This document shows positions 13,931 to 25,500 of a stretch of 49,277 nt of DNA, in pieces. Origin of the DNA: a virus. Position numbers and translations under genes: made by a program. Under the pieces are notes generated by a model. The model worked only from the letters and a program-made list of their open reading frames with translations, had not been told where the DNA came from and did not search any database. The stretch lies in the IMG/VR virus record IMGVR_UViG_3300047553_000442, positions 1-49,277 of that record; one strand, given 5' to 3'. The stretch's first letter is position 1, and each line of letters begins with the position of its first letter.

Positions 13931-16900
13931 TTATGGAGTATAATTTTGTGCTACTGTTCCATACCAATTTCTTCCATCGGCAAAGAATGAAAAAATATCT
14001 ATTCTAGATGCGGAAATTGATAGGGTTGGTGATGTATTATTTGGCCATTTAACATTTACGAAGTTGCCTGATAAGTTAGTAGTTCCTGTGCTTAGTAATA
14101 GAACAAAAGAGGTTCCCGGTGTTTTTGCTGGCATGTTAAATGCACAGTTTGATGTTAGGGTTATTGTTTGGAATGTTCCGTTAGCAAGTGATAATGTTAT
14201 CGAAGATCCATAGAATCCTAATGTTACTGGTGTTTCTCTATATTCTTCAACAACTAATTCTGTTGAAGTTAGACTTCCAACTTTCAACCCACCACCACTA
14301 TCGCTCTTAAGAACACTTAGAGGAGATACAGTAGCATCAGATGTTGCGCCATTAACTAAGAAGTAAGTGGTGTCCCAATTTGCAGAAGATGCACGAACCT
14401 TTGAAGATGCTTGAACATCATCCTGCCATGTAGTAGAGAGATTTGTTACAGTATTGTAAGTGCTTACCCATGTTCCAGAAAGATTAGTAACAGTATTGTA
14501 ATTAGACTCCCACTTAGCACTAAGATTGGTAAGTGTATTGTAGGTAGAATCCCAAACAGCACTACTTGCACGAATCTTGGCAGATGCATATGTATCATCC
14601 TGCCATGTGGAGCTTAAGTTGAAAACTGTAAGATTTGTAGAATCCCAAGCACCACTTCTGGTATTAACAGTGTTGTAAGCACTATTCCAGTTAGTGGAAA
14701 GATTAGTGACAGTGTTGTAATTAGACTCCCATTTGTCACTTAGGTTGAAAACCGTAAGGTTGGTAGAATCCCATGCACCACTTCTAGTATTAACTGTGCT
14801 GTATGCACTCTGCCAATTACCTGAAAGATTAGTAACAGTGTTATAGTTCGATTCCCACTTGTTACTTAAATTGTAAACCGTAAGATTGGTTGAATCCCAA
14901 GCACCACTTCTAGTGTTGACAGTGTTATAAGCACTCTGCCAGTTGCTGCTGAAGCTGTTTACTGTATTATTAGTAGAATCCCATGCCGACATTCTAGCAT
15001 AGGTATTTTCCCACCCATTGCTCAAATTGTATACAGTAAGATTTGTAGAATCCCATGCACCACTTCTAGTGTTAGTTGTGTTATAAGCACTATTCCAATT
15101 ACTACTCAGTGTATTGACAGTATTATATGCACTCTCCCAATTACTTGAAAGCGATCCTAAATATGCGAGATCGTCAAGAAGAGCAAATGTTCCATCTTTA
15201 TCAGGAAGTTGATAACCTCTCTTACCTGTTAAGAGATTGTTAGTCTTAATATTACCCGTAAACCCGCTAGAATCTCGCGCACCTATTGTTAATATTTGAC
15301 CTACCACAGTATCGCCAGCGGTATAAATCCCTGTTACTGATAATAGACCAGATCCCGTTGTTGATTTTAGTAATGTATTTGCATATGTGACACCATCCGT
15401 TGTTGCGCTTAAGACTTGACTATATGCGGTGTTCCAATTAGAACTAAAGCTGTTTACTGTATTATTAGTAGCATCCCATGCAGACATTCTAGCATAAGCA
15501 GTATCCCAATTAGCACTACTTGCGCGAACTTTGGTAGATACTGCTGTATCATCCCCATTATCTACTGCCCAAGAAGTACTAAGGGCATTGACAGTAGAGT
15601 AGACAGTATTCCAATTTGCAGAAACATTAAATACCGTATTATATGTAGATTGCCAATTAGATGACAGGGATCTTACACCTATCAAATTATCAGAAATATC
15701 CCCAAGTACTGCAATAGACCCATCCCTTACAGGCCAATAAACATTCACATCAGATAATAATCCACTCGCATGAACAGTAACTTGGTATGGAGATCCACCA
15801 TCTTTATGCCAAAGTGGATAGTCAATAAATGTACCATTATTTCCAATGGTTAAATAACCCAAAGTTATTCCACTAGAACTATCAGATTTGATGAGACTGT
15901 TTGGTTGGGATATCGCATTTGGTGTAGCATTAATGGCACTAAGATAAGCACTATCCCATAGTGCAGACATATATCTAACTTTAGCAGATGCTTGAGTATC
16001 ATCCGTGTTGTTCCACGTTGTACTAAGAGCGTTAACAGTAGAATATGTTGTATTCCAATTTGCAGAAACATTTGTTACGGTATTGTAATTTGATTCCCAT
16101 TTTCCACTAAAACTGTTAACAGTGTTGTTAGTAGTATCATATGCAGACATTCTTGCATAGGTATTATCCCAATTTGCACTACTTGCTCTAACCTTTAATG
16201 ACGCTTGAGTATCGTCCGTATTATCTACTGCCCAAGAAGTGCTAAGAGCATTTACTGTAGAGTATACAGTATTCCAATTTGCGGAAACATTCGTTACAGT
16301 GTTATAAACACTCACCCATGTTCCAGAAAGATTAGTGGTTGTATTATAATTTGATTCCCATTTGTCACTTAAGTTATATACAGTAAGATTAGTAGCATTC
16401 CATGCAGACATTCTAGCATAGGTGTTATCCCAATTGGCTGATGATGCTCTAACCTTAGCAGAAACCTGTGTATCATCATCGATATTAAACCATTGGCTAG
16501 AAATGTTAGTAACAGTGTTATAGGTAGCATCCCAATTTGCAGAAGATGAACGAACCTTAGACGAAGCCTGTGTGTCGTCCGCATTATCTACTGCCCAAGA
16601 AGTACTAAGGGCATTGACAGTAGAGTAGACAGTATTCCAATTTGCAGATACATTTGTGACCGTATTGTAGTTTGATTCCCACTTATCACTAAGACTATTA
16701 ACAGTATTGTTAGTAGAATCCCATGCGGACATTCTAGCATAGGTGTTATCCCAATTAGCACTACTTGCGCGAACTTTAGACGAAACTTGTGTGTCATCAT
16801 CTATGTTAAACCACTGACTAGAAATGTTAGTAACGGTGTTATAAGTTGAATCCCATTTACTTGAAAGACTATACAGAGAATTATTAGTGGAATCCCATGC

Positions 16901-17599
16901 AGACATTCTAGCATAAGTATTATCCCAATTTGCGCTACTTGCTCTAACCTTTAGGGACACTTGGGTATCGTCTCCATTGTCTACTGCCCATGATGTACTA
17001 AGAGCATTAACAGTAGAATAAACTGTCTGCCAGTTGGCAGAAATATTTGTTACAGTGTTATAATTTGATTCCCACTTATCACTTAAACTATACACTGAGT
17101 TGTTAGTAGAATCCCATGCGGACATTCTACTGTATGTGGTATCCCAATTAGCACTACTTGCTCTTAATTTTGTAGAAGCTCCTACATCATCATCTATGTT
17201 AAACCACTGACTAGAAACGTTAGTAACAGTGTTATATGTAGAGTCCCAGAAGGCACTAGATGCTCTCAACTTGGTAGAGGCTTCCACATCATCCTGTGAG
17301 TCTACTCCCCATGCAGCACTATTATTAAGAACTGTGGTGTAAGTGCTATCCCAAAATGCACTACTTGATCTTAACTTAGTTGATGCTTGAGTATCATCAC
17401 CCCCTCCGACAATTCCCAAATAATTTGCCGCACTTAAATTTCCATAAACAATTAGATTATTTAAAACATCGACAGAACTTACAGTAATAGACCTTGTAGC
17501 AGACAGATCAACAGTCAATGTTAATAATCCACTATCATTGATGTTCTGTTGTGCTGCCCCATCAGCTAGGTAATTACTTGTTACTTTCGTTTTAGACAT
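13931..17599 (-). CDS. Tail fiber with Trp-punctuated 14-residue repeats
   Basis: A 1222-residue fiber. From about residue 65 to 1080 it is built mainly of 14-residue units, W-x3-(Y/N)-x2-V-x2-(L/I/F)-S-x2, for example WESNYNTVTNISAN and WQTVYSTVNALSTS, broken by DDTQAS-(A/S)KVRASSANW linkers and two beta inserts (near 15140-15400 and 15660-15900). Two heptads per unit predict a trimeric alpha-helical shaft with Trp and Val at core positions. The C-terminal 110 residues (TLTSNCAFNMPAKTPGTSFV, GRNWYGTVAQNYTP) form a beta domain common at phage fiber ends. It follows the 1632-residue protein by 1 base. The same repeat is in the 22517-26278 protein. Confidence 0.8.
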   Translation of the reverse strand: MSKTKVTSNYLADGAAQQNINDSGLLTLTVDLSATRSITVSSVDVLNNLIVYGNLSAANYLGIVGGGDDTQASTKLRSSSAFWDSTYTTVLNNSAAWGVDSQDDVEASTKLRASSAFWDSTYNTVTNVSSQWFNIDDDVGASTKLRASSANWDTTYSRMSAWDSTNNSVYSLSDKWESNYNTVTNISANWQTVYSTVNALSTSWAVDNGDDTQVSLKVRASSANWDNTYARMSAWDSTNNSLYSLSSKWDSTYNTVTNISSQWFNIDDDTQVSSKVRASSANWDNTYARMSAWDSTNNTVNSLSDKWESNYNTVTNVSANWNTVYSTVNALSTSWAVDNADDTQASSKVRSSSANWDATYNTVTNISSQWFNIDDDTQVSAKVRASSANWDNTYARMSAWNATNLTVYNLSDKWESNYNTTTNLSGTWVSVYNTVTNVSANWNTVYSTVNALSTSWAVDNTDDTQASLKVRASSANWDNTYARMSAYDTTNNTVNSFSGKWESNYNTVTNVSANWNTTYSTVNALSTTWNNTDDTQASAKVRYMSALWDSAYLSAINATPNAISQPNSLIKSDSSSGITLGYLTIGNNGTFIDYPLWHKDGGSPYQVTVHASGLLSDVNVYWPVRDGSIAVLGDISDNLIGVRSLSSNWQSTYNTVFNVSANWNTVYSTVNALSTSWAVDNGDDTAVSTKVRASSANWDTAYARMSAWDATNNTVNSFSSNWNTAYSQVLSATTDGVTYANTLLKSTTGSGLLSVTGIYTAGDTVVGQILTIGARDSSGFTGNIKTNNLLTGKRGYQLPDKDGTFALLDDLAYLGSLSSNWESAYNTVNTLSSNWNSAYNTTNTRSGAWDSTNLTVYNLSNGWENTYARMSAWDSTNNTVNSFSSNWQSAYNTVNTRSGAWDSTNLTVYNLSNKWESNYNTVTNLSGNWQSAYSTVNTRSGAWDSTNLTVFNLSDKWESNYNTVTNLSTNWNSAYNTVNTRSGAWDSTNLTVFNLSSTWQDDTYASAKIRASSAVWDSTYNTLTNLSAKWESNYNTVTNLSGTWVSTYNTVTNLSTTWQDDVQASSKVRASSANWDTTYFLVNGATSDATVSPLSVLKSDSGGGLKVGSLTSTELVVEEYRETPVTLGFYGSSITLSLANGTFQTITLTSNCAFNMPAKTPGTSFVLLLSTGTTNLSGNFVNVKWPNNTSPTLSISASRIDIFSFFADGRNWYGTVAQNYTP
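14350..17400 (-). repeat. 42-bp coding tandem repeat array
   Basis: The fiber's 14-residue unit appears at DNA level as imperfect 42-bp tandem copies, often grouped in higher-order blocks that alternate shaft units with KVRASSANW linkers. Silent differences between copies show it is an old array, but near-identical blocks suggest recent recombination. Confidence 0.75.
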
Positions 17600-20500
17600 T
17601 ATGTTAAGTCAGTATTATGAGGAATTAATTTCGATGCTTTCTTAATTCCATTATTAATAATTGTTTGATTATTTTGAATTGCAGTAATGGCTGCACTTTC
17701 AGATGGAGTAAGACCGCTTGTGCCAGTTTCCACTACGAACACCTTATCTCTCCACACAACGTCGATACCACCACCACCTGATGAGTGAACAGGATATGCA
17801 CCATCAGAACGATAAAGACGAATATTATCTAGTTGTTTGATATTTGTTGCAGTTGTATTGTCAAGATATAAACTAGCAACATCAACATGATTGATGATAT
17901 TTGCCGCATCAATAGCCTCGACAGCACCACAGAAATTTCTAATACCATCAGCAGTTGTTAATATATATGCACACCAAGAGTAAAGGTCTGCACCATAGAA
18001 ATCTGAACCAATAATAACATCTACCTCATTATTAACAATGTCTGCACTAAATGATGAAATTGTGCTTCCGTCAGTTCCGTATGTTGCATAGACTGTATCA
18101 TCTTCCTGACTTGCTAGAACAGACCATCCCGCAGCACCTGCAACAGTGTTTGTTTCGTAACACAATTTGGCAGATAATCCAGATTGATAAGCCAGTCTCA
18201 CATTAACAACATCTCCTGTAGTGTAATCTGATCCTTCGGTATATGTTGTAGAATAAGAAGTACCCGGAACAATATCATTATAAACTTCTGTTGCAGTTGT
18301 TTCGTTATAAATACGAAGTCTAGAACCAGCGGTAATGTTAGAGATTAGAACATCATTAAGAACTGGTGGAGTTCCATATGTACCATCATCAGATTGGAAT
18401 CTAGTGAAATCTGGGTGAGGAGTTCCTGAGAGATCGATCACGCGAACACCACATATTGTGTCTCCTCCAACTTTATGTAAATTACCACGAACTGTTTCAT
18501 AAGTAGTTCCAACTCTCAACACCATTTCTGGCCAGAAGAAGGGATCTTTACCTTGGAATGATGCATCAAGAGATAAATTATAATTCAACCAACGAAGAAT
18601 TTCTTCCCCACTATTAGAACCTGTATCAGTAATAGTTATGCTATAATTTTTAGCACCATCACCAGCATCCCAAGAAATAGGCGCATCGGAATCATCAGTT
18701 ATAGACACTCCGCTTATTGCGGGATCGCCCAATGTTAGGTTCGAAATTTCGACCTCTGGTAGTGCCACCACATAGAATGTTTCTTCAAGAGGACCATAAA
18801 CATCAACAATACTAGTTTCCGCTTGACGATAACCATTGGTTTGAACTTTTAGGTCAAAATAATTTGTATGGTCTATATTACCATGTGATGCGTCCCCGTA
18901 GAATTGAACCACTTGGTCAATGTTACCAGTGCTAAGAGCATCTATAACTGTCATATTATCGTGATAATACTCCACCTGAGATCCGCCCATAACACCTTGG
19001 GATAATACTGCGCAGTATTTTGCAGTAACCACATCACTTGAATTTAGATACCTAAATCCGTCTCTCTTCAAATATTGAATAGAACCTGATGAAAATTCAT
19101 GGTCGTGAGTAAGTGTGAATGAGTTTGCACCGAATGGTTCAATTGGGAATAAAGCGTTTGCGTGTTCGGACTGTGATATCCAAGATTCGATCCAGAATGA
19201 ATACCAGTTTTGAACTGTTGTTGGAACTGTAACAGTGAATGTTGTTCCCGACAAACTAGCAGTAGTACCATGAGTCAATCCTGAGGATGTTGCATATGCT
19301 CTATCCACGGTTTGTTGAATAGCGACATCAACAGATGTTGTATCAATATCTACTCCAGTAACTCTAATCGGCAAATAACCAGTTTTCATTACGGTATAGT
19401 CATATGAACCTGCTGCAAGACCGTTTGCGGTTTCTGATGTTCCGCTAGAGTTTGTTCTAAAGACTTCGGTTTGAGTTCCAGTATTAAACACTACAACTTG
19501 AGATCCTGTCACTAAACCAGAGAAATTAAATCCAATCGGGACAACATAATATGTACCATCATCTGCTTGGAATTGAACAAAGTCTGGAACTGCTGTAGTT
19601 CCATCGCTTCGAACAACGCGAACACCCTTAGAGGCTGCTCCCGCAGATCCAAAAAGTCTTCCTCTGGCAGTTTCAAATTGAGAACCGTTGGGAACTATCA
19701 TTTTAGGCCATGCCATTCCTCTAAATCCGAAGAAAGTATCATTTTTAGCAATATTCCAATGAATATATTCTGCGATTTGCTCTGCTGTTAAATTATCATT
19801 CGATGTTTGAATAGTAATACTAAAATCTTTACCGTTCCATGAAACGGGATTTGCCCCATGATTTATTACGGAAATTCCCAAAACACCAAGATCGCCCCCA
19901 GAAATAGATGTCCAATCGGTTTGCACTACTGGAATTGTTTGGCTGGTGTCGGTTATAGTTAATGTGTTTTCGTCTGGTTGATAACCCGCCTTTCGGTGAC
20001 GAACAACTACACTATAATTACTGCTCCAAGGATTGGTTAAAGTAATACTAGTTCCTGTTGATGTTTGATAATCAACTAGATAATCATCACTATCTCTAAA
20101 GGAGGCCATTGAAGATCCCGAAACAAGACCAGTATATGTTAATGTTGGCTCCTCAAGAGGATATTGAACCTGTTGAGAGGATGCATCGGTAAGTGTTGAT
20201 AACGATATATAAGATATTGCGTTAACTGCTGATGCGGCAATTGTGGTGGATCTAACTTTTAATTTAAATCCTAAGGTATGATCGATACTAGATTCTGCCG
20301 ATAGATTTAAAGCATTCAGAGTCTTCCAAGATCCGAACCCACTTCCATCATTTTTATCTATTTGATACTCATGTGTTAAATTAACACCTGTTCCCACACC
20401 ACGGACAACTACAGGTAAAGTTGAGAACCCAGTATGACCAATACAATAGTATGGAATTGTCCATGTTATTTGATCCCCATAACTAGGCATACTTACTTGA

Positions 20501-22497
20501 CCAGTTGAGGTAAATTTGGGGGTTCCTGATGTTGCAGAGCATTGCGTTGAAGTAGAAGATGTTGGTTCATTACAGTGAATTTGTATTCTACCTGTAGTAG
20601 ATCCTGTAAATGCATCAGTCCAGTGAGTTCCATACACGGCAGTTTGACCAGCAAGAGAACCTGTCCATCTTCCCCCCTTATGAGTTGTATTTAAAGTTGT
20701 AAATGCTTGGGAATCTGCAAAATCTCCCCACACATTTGACACTACAAAGTTTGAGTCGGAGTTGGTCTGTGTAAAAGCACCAGTTCTTAAGTTCTGTGCA
20801 TATAAACGTTGCAGTTTATGACCACTATTATTACCCCCAGAATTTACAATTACACCAGTGGGGCTAATTGTTCCAAGATTTATTGGACTTGTAGGTGTTC
20901 CCATGTCACGAACAACACAGTTATAACTATCTGTTAAGGATACTAATCCGTTATATGGTTGAAGGTTTGCAAGCCCACCATAAGGAAAATAATTATACAT
21001 TCTGATATTATCACAACCTGCGATAACTCTGTATAAGTATACAGGGTTGCTTGTTGCAGTATTTCCAGAAATACTATCAGCGTAAGTATTACCAGATAAT
21101 ATAACATTTTGACATTCCGTTAATAGAGTTTCACCGTTTATAAAATTGTTACCAATAATTCTAGAATTGTTCGTTCTAACTAAACTCATTGGACCTACTG
21201 CTGCGGCTCCTCTAATACCTGCTGCGGTGGAACCAAATAATTCAATATTAGTTGAAGAAATGGTAACATTTTCACATGAAGTAATTAATGCACCATATCC
21301 GTTGTTGTTTGCAGAAGAATATCTTACTACCCTAGAGTTTACGATATTAGTTCCCGCAAGATTTGAGGTTAGAGTTATTGGATGGGTGGGATCTGTGGTT
21401 GAGTTACATCCAATAGCAAAACTATCAATATATATTGGTGTTGCACATTCTGAAATGTTAATAGCATGTAGCGTTGATGAGTTAGTAAGTTTTACAGAAT
21501 ATGGTTGTGCAAATGAGTAGTATATATTTGCAGCAGCTTTATCTATATCAATAACCCCCGATGATGTTGTTGTGAAATCCCATCTAGTAGCTAGAGTAGC
21601 ATTGATCGTGTTAGCTTGGAATGAAGATGGAGCAAATGTGTTCGAAAAATGAACATTTGGACATCTCACTCTTAGTCCAGAAGCAGGTAAATAACCGCAA
21701 CCGTTAGCTCCTGATGCTGCTATAGTAATCAACCCCGTGGTATTGCTCATTCCAAAGAACTTACCTCTTATATCATTTGGAACAAATTTACCAGCAACAT
21801 TCCATCTTGAACCAGCGTTTATCCACCATTCATAAGTATTACTACCAACACTAGTCTCAATTTGAATAGCAGGACATGCATCTGCCACATAATATTGAAA
21901 AGTTTGGCTACTTAATCCTAAAGTAGTTCCAAGATCAAACCAATCCCCTGTGACTTTAAATTCTCCAAGACGAGGAACAGTAATCGTGGTGGCTTCCATA
22001 CCTGTGACATTAAGCCATCCCCTTCGTCCTCCAGTTGGGGAATTTACAGTTAAGGATACTCCACCGCTTAGTGTAATAACCTCATTATCGACAAATGGAC
22101 TTGCTACATTCCTAAGTTTAACAAATCCTGTTGCGGGAACTGCTTCGCTTGCGGTTAGGGGTCTTGTCGCAAGGGCGGAATAAATACCCAAAAGCTCACC
22201 CAATCCCCCAGAAGATCCACTTAGGGTATAAGTTCCCAATGGGGGAAGAGGGGGGGTAGTTCCTGAACCAGCGTCAAACGGAATCCACCATACAGATGTG
22301 CCATCGACAAGGACTTTTCCGCCAGTTGCGGAATCAATTGTAAGGTTTCCTATTACAGCAGCTTGTTGGCTATACCTATTATCGGAGTTGATTGTAAGGA
22401 TGGCTCCATTATTAATAGTCACGGTTTCTCCGTGATTCAAAGCTAAGTTGGCTGTTGAGTCTAAATTGCTAGTTGTTGATACTGTAATGTTAGCCAT
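17599..22497 (-). CDS. Giant tail fiber/spike protein
   Basis: A 1632-residue, Ser/Thr/Gly/Asn-rich beta protein and the largest gene here. Residues about 1-60 form a short strand-turn cap (TVSTTSNLDSTANLALNHGE). Residues about 300-620 have the regular N/T/S-rich, turn-separated strands of a right-handed parallel beta-helix. After that come Ig-like segments and a duplicated module: VSWNGKDFSITIQTSND...EQIAEYIHWNI and, later, ISWDAGDGAKNYSITITDTG...EEILRWLNYNL, each followed by PDF(V/T)(Q/R)FQ(A/S)DDGTY. The likely role is receptor binding or glycan degradation at the cell surface. No catalytic residues can be assigned by eye. Confidence 0.75.
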   Translation of the reverse strand: MANITVSTTSNLDSTANLALNHGETVTINNGAILTINSDNRYSQQAAVIGNLTIDSATGGKVLVDGTSVWWIPFDAGSGTTPPLPPLGTYTLSGSSGGLGELLGIYSALATRPLTASEAVPATGFVKLRNVASPFVDNEVITLSGGVSLTVNSPTGGRRGWLNVTGMEATTITVPRLGEFKVTGDWFDLGTTLGLSSQTFQYYVADACPAIQIETSVGSNTYEWWINAGSRWNVAGKFVPNDIRGKFFGMSNTTGLITIAASGANGCGYLPASGLRVRCPNVHFSNTFAPSSFQANTINATLATRWDFTTTSSGVIDIDKAAANIYYSFAQPYSVKLTNSSTLHAINISECATPIYIDSFAIGCNSTTDPTHPITLTSNLAGTNIVNSRVVRYSSANNNGYGALITSCENVTISSTNIELFGSTAAGIRGAAAVGPMSLVRTNNSRIIGNNFINGETLLTECQNVILSGNTYADSISGNTATSNPVYLYRVIAGCDNIRMYNYFPYGGLANLQPYNGLVSLTDSYNCVVRDMGTPTSPINLGTISPTGVIVNSGGNNSGHKLQRLYAQNLRTGAFTQTNSDSNFVVSNVWGDFADSQAFTTLNTTHKGGRWTGSLAGQTAVYGTHWTDAFTGSTTGRIQIHCNEPTSSTSTQCSATSGTPKFTSTGQVSMPSYGDQITWTIPYYCIGHTGFSTLPVVVRGVGTGVNLTHEYQIDKNDGSGFGSWKTLNALNLSAESSIDHTLGFKLKVRSTTIAASAVNAISYISLSTLTDASSQQVQYPLEEPTLTYTGLVSGSSMASFRDSDDYLVDYQTSTGTSITLTNPWSSNYSVVVRHRKAGYQPDENTLTITDTSQTIPVVQTDWTSISGGDLGVLGISVINHGANPVSWNGKDFSITIQTSNDNLTAEQIAEYIHWNIAKNDTFFGFRGMAWPKMIVPNGSQFETARGRLFGSAGAASKGVRVVRSDGTTAVPDFVQFQADDGTYYVVPIGFNFSGLVTGSQVVVFNTGTQTEVFRTNSSGTSETANGLAAGSYDYTVMKTGYLPIRVTGVDIDTTSVDVAIQQTVDRAYATSSGLTHGTTASLSGTTFTVTVPTTVQNWYSFWIESWISQSEHANALFPIEPFGANSFTLTHDHEFSSGSIQYLKRDGFRYLNSSDVVTAKYCAVLSQGVMGGSQVEYYHDNMTVIDALSTGNIDQVVQFYGDASHGNIDHTNYFDLKVQTNGYRQAETSIVDVYGPLEETFYVVALPEVEISNLTLGDPAISGVSITDDSDAPISWDAGDGAKNYSITITDTGSNSGEEILRWLNYNLSLDASFQGKDPFFWPEMVLRVGTTYETVRGNLHKVGGDTICGVRVIDLSGTPHPDFTRFQSDDGTYGTPPVLNDVLISNITAGSRLRIYNETTATEVYNDIVPGTSYSTTYTEGSDYTTGDVVNVRLAYQSGLSAKLCYETNTVAGAAGWSVLASQEDDTVYATYGTDGSTISSFSADIVNNEVDVIIGSDFYGADLYSWCAYILTTADGIRNFCGAVEAIDAANIINHVDVASLYLDNTTATNIKQLDNIRLYRSDGAYPVHSSGGGGIDVVWRDKVFVVETGTSGLTPSESAAITAIQNNQTIINNGIKKASKLIPHNTDLT

Positions 22498-22513
22498 GTG
22501 TTATGTGTGTTAA

Positions 22514-22521
22514 TATTTATA
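22514..22521 (-). promoter_or_regulatory. T4 late promoter consensus TATAAATA
   Basis: An exact TATAAATA, 16 bases before the ATG at 22497, overlapping the stop codon of the upstream fiber gene. It is the only site in the window with the full T4 consensus at ordinary T4-like distance. Confidence 0.6.
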
Positions 22522-25500
22522 TAGCCTGTCCTCTTATTGCAACTACATTTGACAATACTGGATTGTTGAAAGTAGCATAAAAAATATCTTCTAAACTATT
22601 ATAAATGTTTGGAACATATCTATAATATATTGTACTGCCATAAATGTATCTATAAACATCTCCAGCACTTAAAGAGGCACTTAATGTTGGTTCGGTTGTC
22701 CATGAGTTTGCTAAATTGAGCCATGATGCGGGGAACGTTTCTGTTAAAACTGGTTCAGTGTTTGGAGCTATAATAGTAGCAATTGATCCGTTAGAAATAG
22801 CACTAGTAAATGTTATTATATTATTATTAATAGTATAATCAACTTCTGGGGTCTGAACGACACCATCTATAGATACTCTCAAGGCGGAAGAATTATTCAA
22901 ATTATCTGCTCCAGAAATTGTAAACACGGTAGTAATACCGTTACCAACCAAAATAGAGGTTACAGGGTTAGATGCAGCACCCCCCCACAATGCACTATTA
23001 TTAAGAACTGTAGTATAGGTAGAGTCCCAATTAGCACTACTTGCTCTAACCTTTAAAGAAGCATAGGTATCATCCCCACCACCAGTCCCCCACGCTGAAC
23101 TATTAGCAAGAACAGTAGTATAAGTAGATTGCCAGCCCACACTAAGGGTATTAACTGTAACATATGTAGAGTTCCAGCTTGCACTATTGGGAGCAACATC
23201 GGTATAAACATTTTCCCACCTGTTACTTAAATTGTAAACAGTAAGGTTAGTAGAATCCCAAGCACCACTTCTAGTGTTGGTTGTGCTGTAAGCACTATTC
23301 CAATTGGTACTTAAAGAGTTTACTGTATTATTAGTAGCATCCCATGCAGACATTCTTGCATAGGTGTTCTCCCAATTGTTACTAAGATTATAAACAGTAA
23401 GGTTTGTTGAATCCCATACACCACTTCTAGTGTTGACAGTGTTATATGTGCTATTCCAGTTAGAACTTAAAGCGTTTACGGTATTGTTGGTGGAGTCCCA
23501 TGCAGATAATCTAGCATAAGCATTTTCCCATCCATTGCTCAAATTGTATACAGTAAGATTTGTGGAATCCCATGCACCACTTCTAGTATTAACAGTATTA
23601 TAAGCACTCTGCCAGTTGCTACTAAAGCTGTTTACTGTGTTATTAGTAGAATCCCATGCCGACATTCTTACATAAGTATTTTCCCATCTGCTACTCAATG
23701 TATTAACGGTTACATGAGTGGAGTTCCACTGTGTCGGATGCACATTATTCCATGTGCTTAGGGAAGAATTGTAAGATAAAATATCGCCATTTGTTAGTGA
23801 TGAGAGGCTAACATCATGAAGATATGATAGTCCTTCTCCCGTATCTACGTGAACCAATAAAATTCCTTGGGTGGCATGATTAGATACAACTTCTCCAATT
23901 CTTATACTATGATATGGAGTAGATGGTTCTACATTTGTTAATGTTCCTGCACTAAGGGCAAGATATAATATGTCACCATCGGCAAATTGACTAAGATTTA
24001 AATCACGAACCAATCCGAAAGTGGTCACATAACCATTATTATTATTGCCAATATTTTGTGTTGTGACACCGATTGTTTTGTGTACTGCATCAAAGGAGTT
24101 GAGGTCTACCACATCAATCGTGGGTCTGTTTCCTTGTGCGCCATTAATATAAACTACTCTTCCATTTGGAATGTCCGCACCAGTCTTATTAACAACACGG
24201 ACCCACATCTCTTGACCAATCTGAAGTGCAACTCCTGCTTGATCGGCATATAAACTAAGGGTCTTATCATCCGAATCGTAGAATAACATCCCCTCTTCAT
24301 ATGTGGGAGCAGATGTAAGAGGATGAAAATGCATGTGATACACATGCATTGTGGATACAGGATTAGTATGTGTTCCAATTGTTGGGGTTTGAATTAAATT
24401 AGAAACACTTAAATTACCAACGATTGTGGAATCTCCCGTTACAGTAAACCCAGACAATTCATATTGTTTGATGTCGATTACAGTAATATTTGCTGAAAGA
24501 GCATACAGATTGGTAACAGATAGACTATTTGTTACCACCAAATCACCAACGATTGTTCCGCCTGATAGTCGAAGATAATCATTTAATCCCCAAGAATCCG
24601 AAAGATTATAAACCGTGAGGTTAGTGGAATCCCATGCTGACATTCTTGCATAGGTGTTATCCCAATTAGCAGAAGATGCTCTAACCTTTAGAGATGCATA
24701 GGTATCATCACTACTACCTCCCCACGAAGCACTATTATTAAGAACTGTAGTATAAGTTGATTGCCAATCAGAACTCAATGCTCTAACTGTAGCATTAACA
24801 TTTGCGTCACCACTACCACCACCCCAACCAGAACTTAAATTAAGGACTGTAATGTATGTAGAATCCCAATTTGCAGATGATGCACGAATCTTTGTGGTTG
24901 CTGCTGTATCTCCACTACCCCCTGCTATACCAAGATATTGTGATGCACTTATAGAACCAGTGATAACAAGATCACCTTCCATAAGACCACCATTAGCGAA
25001 CTGTTTAGCATTTGTACCACCACCAGATGAGTAGATGCTGACATATTTTCTAAGTCTTACCACTTCATCATCAATCTTAGTTTTGATCTTCTTATCAAAA
25101 TCCTTAATGAGATCCTCCTCTTTGATGGACTTTGTTTCTCCCTTAGATTCAACGATGTATTCGATGCTCTTGATTCCATCTTTATAAGATTTAACTTCTT
25201 CCAGAAGGGCATCTCTCGTCTCCTGAATCTGATCGGCAATATATTTTCTAGTTTCTTCAGTAAGTTCTAAAGTCTTTTCTTCCAGATTTTTAAGTTCTTC
25301 TGTGTAGAAATCCTTAATCTTCTTTTCTGAACTATTGAGTTTATCATACAGTTCGATGTGTCCTTCAACAACCACATCTACTCTATTACCTAAATTTTTA
25401 CTTACATCCTCAAATCTAGTTCCGATAGTCTTTACCTTATTCCCAAAATCCTTTTCAATGTTATCAACTCTATCGATAACACTTTCCTTAATATCCTTAA

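Noticed and set aside
13931-17599. Regularly spaced 42-bp repeats resembling a CRISPR array
   Set aside because: The repeats are imperfect, contiguous and in frame within a long coding sequence, with no unique spacers or cas genes. They encode a fiber shaft.
21146-21520. A 124-codon plus-strand frame inside the giant fiber gene
   Set aside because: It is antisense to the fiber, without motif, promoter or recognisable domain.
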